Under the pieces are notes generated by a model. The model worked only from the letters and a program-made list of their open reading frames with translations. It did not search any database and was not told the origin of the DNA. The position numbers were made by a program, and so were the translations under genes. Below are positions 4,101 to 5,678 of a stretch of 5,678 bases of DNA, piece after piece. The stretch is from positions 1 to 5,678 of the forward strand of contig JAAYUP010000132.1 in NCBI GenBank assembly GCA_012517635.1, written 5' to 3'. This DNA is from Candidatus Atribacter alterifermentans. GTDB lineage: Bacteria > Atribacterota > Atribacteria > Atribacterales > Atribacteraceae. How positions within the stretch are numbered: the stretch's first letter is position 1; each line of letters begins with the position of its first letter.

Positions 4101-5678
4101 TTTGCGAAATATTCCACCAACCCCTGCCAATTATGCTCAGCGAAGTGGACGAGCTGGTCGGACTGGAGATCCTGCCTTGGTGTTGAGTTATTGCCAGGCT
4201 GGAAGTGCCCATGATCAGTATTATTTCCGCAAACGCACTGAAATGGTTTCGGGAACGGTACGACCTCCACGGATTGATTTAGAAAACCATGATATGGTAA
4301 TCGCTCACCTTCATTCCATCTGGCTGGCTCGGACCGGAGTTGATTTAAAAGATTCTATTGATGACATCCTGGAAATCAGATTATCAGATTATCCCTTAAA
4401 AGAATCAATTCAAGGAGCAATTCAGCTGAATGAGAAAAAAATAAAAGAATGTATTCAGGAAGCTCGGCGGGTTTTAAACACCTGTATTTTGTCGAGGGAA
4501 GCTGAAAAAATATTCACCGATGAATGGATTTCGAATATCATCATGAATGCACCTAAAAATTTTGACCAAGCCTTTAACCGCTTCCGCGAACTCTATCGAA
4601 CTGCCGATCACCAATTGATGAATGCCAATGAAATTCTCCGCTTTCAACGGCGAGATAGGGCGAAGATCGAAGAAGCGCAACGATTAGCCAAAGAAGCTGA
4701 AAGACAAATGGATTTCTTGCTTAATCAGGGAACCAGCCGTGAAGAGTCGGATTTTTATCCCTACCGTTATTTGGCCAGCGAAGGATTTCTCCCTGGTTAT
4801 AATTTCCCCAGATTGCCAGTTCGAGCTTTCATTGACCGAGGCGAAGGAGAATATATTTCCCGACCGCGCTTCTTGGCTATTTCAGAATTCGGCCCTCATA
4901 ATCTGATTTATCATGAAGGGTCAAGATTTAAAGTTGATAAATTGTTCTTACCTCCTCACAAGACATTGGAATCAAGAAAGAAGCGGGTTTTGCTCTGTCG
5001 GATTTGCGGATACTTTCACGATAATGAGGCAATGGATTGCTGTCTATCCTGTGGTAACCCCTTGGATGGAAACAGCAGTGAACTGGTTCCACTCCTGGAA
5101 ATGTCGAATGTCAGAGCCAGGAAAGGAGACCGTATAACCTGCGATGATGAAGAGCGAATTCGTTTTGGCTATCACATCACCACCCATTTTCAATTTGCCC
5201 CACTGACTCCAACCGGAAAAAGCCGGATACAAGGAGCCGATGTTTATTCTTCAAATAAGTCTTCTCTTTTCACTCTTACCTATGCACCATCGGCCACTCT
5301 CTATCGGATTAATAGAGGTTGGAGAAAGAGTAAGCAACCTGGTTTTCTCATTGACCTGGAAAGCGGGGAATGGAGACGAGATCAGATTCAACCCAATCAC
5401 CATTCTGATGGTTCCAAACTGGATGTGGTCAATCCCTATGTTTGGGATACGTCAAATATTCTTTTGATTTCTTGTCAGAACGAAAGCATCCCCTGGAATG
5501 AAGAATTCCAGGCTTCCTTTCAGTATGCACTCCAGCGGGGGATGGAAGAAGTCTTTCAGATTGAAGAGTCGGAAATAGCTTCCGAGCGCATTGGCAGTGG
5601 CAAAAATCGTTCCTTACTTTTCTGGGAAGCCTCAGAGGGTGGTGCCGGCGTTCTCCGTCGTCTGGTTGAAGAACGAGA
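1165..5678 (+). CDS. COG1205-type SF2 helicase with C-terminal DUF1998 region, DruE/DrmAB-like (3' partial)
   Basis: This is a large ATP-dependent nucleic-acid helicase or translocase, open for 1504 codons with no stop before the edge. RecA1 motifs: LYQHQ (88-92), Walker A TSGTGSGKS (108-116), YPMNALVNSQ (143-152), TNYVMLE (200-206), DELH (231-234) and GTSATM (264-269). A linker follows with CxxC pairs at 457/460 and 562/565. RecA2 carries FTDNRQDA (618-625), RGWRVLQPNLEQCGLL (709-724), HTAQ (936-939), TMELGIDI (965-972) and QRSGRAGR (992-999). A charged, probably coiled-coil stretch (about 1137-1185) leads to YPYRYLASEGFLPGYNFPRL (1198-1217), a cysteine cluster (C1278, C1281, C1292, C1293, C1296) and the DUF1998 motif EGGAGVL (1491-1497). 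All key helicase residues are present and there is no frameshift. COG1205 relatives include MrfA (repair, much shorter), DruE (Druantia) and split DrmA/DrmB (DISARM). Helicase identity is secure; a defence role is inferred, and family comparison suggests a few hundred C-terminal residues are missing. Confidence 0.93.
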   Translation, partial: MKIFELHEAILEDYKKYVQSFVNVADDRIRQFIREEVFSSNYLWPDVLIQLNPTYQMGGTVDDLSTQGTVHPIIAEIFRDKKNLPFRLYQHQQAAIEKAKKLEHFVVTSGTGSGKSLCYFIPIMDFIAHQQIPSDRVTAIIVYPMNALVNSQFESLNRLSQNYFERTGNEFPVRFEKYTGQEGKETKDRIQKNPPHILLTNYVMLELMLVRPQERNFVDKTTSALQFLVFDELHTYRGRQGADVGLLIRRLRERCGNPGILCIGTSATMVSNRESRPQERRKAVADYASQLFGVKIESNNIIEESLSRVTNSSFPFSRDELIEAFRKPIPTYLPDFLNNPFSAWLETTFGIERETDGRYRRRIPITLAEGAKQFHELTEFDQEEIEEKIRQYFYAGSRLKLPDNSQVFALKLHQFISQGQTLYATMESRKDRYLTQEAQYYALGNNQKKILYPLKFCRLCGQEYYLVKLDTFKNKILPEDGIAVDSEDEVISGYIYFDSENGEEWSNDFLPDDWFDEKGRVIKSYQKHIPQPIWVSASGDFESKEGAGLTKAWFQPRPFLICLKCGEYYTRQNTDDFRKLTGLSNEGRSSATTVLTTSILRRINGHDIDIGARKILSFTDNRQDASLQSGHFNDFVQVSLIRSAIYQALAHHESLSFYDIADKVVNELGLSISDYSSIPNLLPDTSQGKEVKDTFRDVIEYRIYEDLRRGWRVLQPNLEQCGLLRIEYRGLEELCNDEKIWEEFSQMKKLSDNERLKYLTAFLDFTRKKLAIDVQCLKEIHLQQLRKKAYQNLNEKWAFDESEHLQSSNYLVYPSLPQRNSSNYISLSSRSLLYRFMKRYTLIDEGYDQFIQKLIRLLSGHGIFKIEEERGQFRIQLNASILIWKKGDGLLPRDLIYSRKLIDLPFRECVGEANSFFREFYSGQALSLRHVEGREHTAQVSYENRKKREDLFREGKLQCLFCSPTMELGIDISDLQLVHLRNIPPTPANYAQRSGRAGRTGDPALVLSYCQAGSAHDQYYFRKRTEMVSGTVRPPRIDLENHDMVIAHLHSIWLARTGVDLKDSIDDILEIRLSDYPLKESIQGAIQLNEKKIKECIQEARRVLNTCILSREAEKIFTDEWISNIIMNAPKNFDQAFNRFRELYRTADHQLMNANEILRFQRRDRAKIEEAQRLAKEAERQMDFLLNQGTSREESDFYPYRYLASEGFLPGYNFPRLPVRAFIDRGEGEYISRPRFLAISEFGPHNLIYHEGSRFKVDKLFLPPHKTLESRKKRVLLCRICGYFHDNEAMDCCLSCGNPLDGNSSELVPLLEMSNVRARKGDRITCDDEERIRFGYHITTHFQFAPLTPTGKSRIQGADVYSSNKSSLFTLTYAPSATLYRINRGWRKSKQPGFLIDLESGEWRRDQIQPNHHSDGSKLDVVNPYVWDTSNILLISCQNESIPWNEEFQASFQYALQRGMEEVFQIEESEIASERIGSGKNRSLLFWEASEGGAGVLRRLVEER

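Noticed and set aside
3866..4270. Open frame of 134 codons on the minus strand
   Set aside because: It lies antisense to helicase residues around the HTAQ, TMELGIDI and QRSGRAGR motifs, which are clearly coding on the + strand; the antisense frame is a by-product of codon use.
4913..5467. Open frames on both strands within the 3' part of the helicase (4913-5137 +, 5044-5232 -, 5240-5467 +)
   Set aside because: The helicase frame is uninterrupted here and contains the cysteine cluster and DUF1998-type sequence; these are shadow frames.

Overview
The window holds one large gene, about 1.1 kb of AT-rich non-coding DNA before it, and the first codons of a second gene pointing the other way. The large gene starts at 1165, runs on the + strand and is still open at the right edge after 1504 codons. 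It encodes a superfamily 2 helicase of the COG1205/DUF1998 type. A complete set of helicase motifs is followed by a cysteine cluster and the DUF1998 glycine motif. Related families include MrfA/YprA (DNA repair), DruE of Druantia and, split over two genes, DrmA and DrmB of DISARM (anti-phage defence). The fused layout and large size fit a DruE-like or DISARM-like defence helicase better than the much smaller MrfA. No partner gene is visible, so a defence role is an inference.

Layout: 1-32 (-) is the start of a divergent gene with a good ribosome binding site and duplicated TATAAT-like boxes farther upstream. 33-487 is intergenic, with a hairpin near its left end and a possible decayed reading frame. 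488-735 is a cluster of interspersed repeats. It contains two diverged copies of a small palindromic repeat of the CATTGCGAGGA...GACGTGGCAATC type, then a G-rich/C-rich inverted-repeat element ending in a T tract. 781-960 is extremely AT-rich, with a 12-bp direct repeat and a 15-bp palindrome. 961-1164 is a leader with weak promoter-like and short-frame signals and a clear Shine-Dalgarno sequence. 1165-5678 is the helicase.

The organism is a bacterium with strong GGAGG-type ribosome binding sites, a moderately AT-rich genome, and intergenic repeats of a kind seen in many environmental and thermophilic lineages. The repeats and codon use would suit groups such as Atribacterota, but the sequence alone does not settle the phylum. 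The repeat cluster separates the helicase from the divergent gene, as is common at the edge of an accessory or defence locus. Any partners of the helicase (nuclease, methyltransferase or Dru/Drm proteins) would lie to the right of the window.
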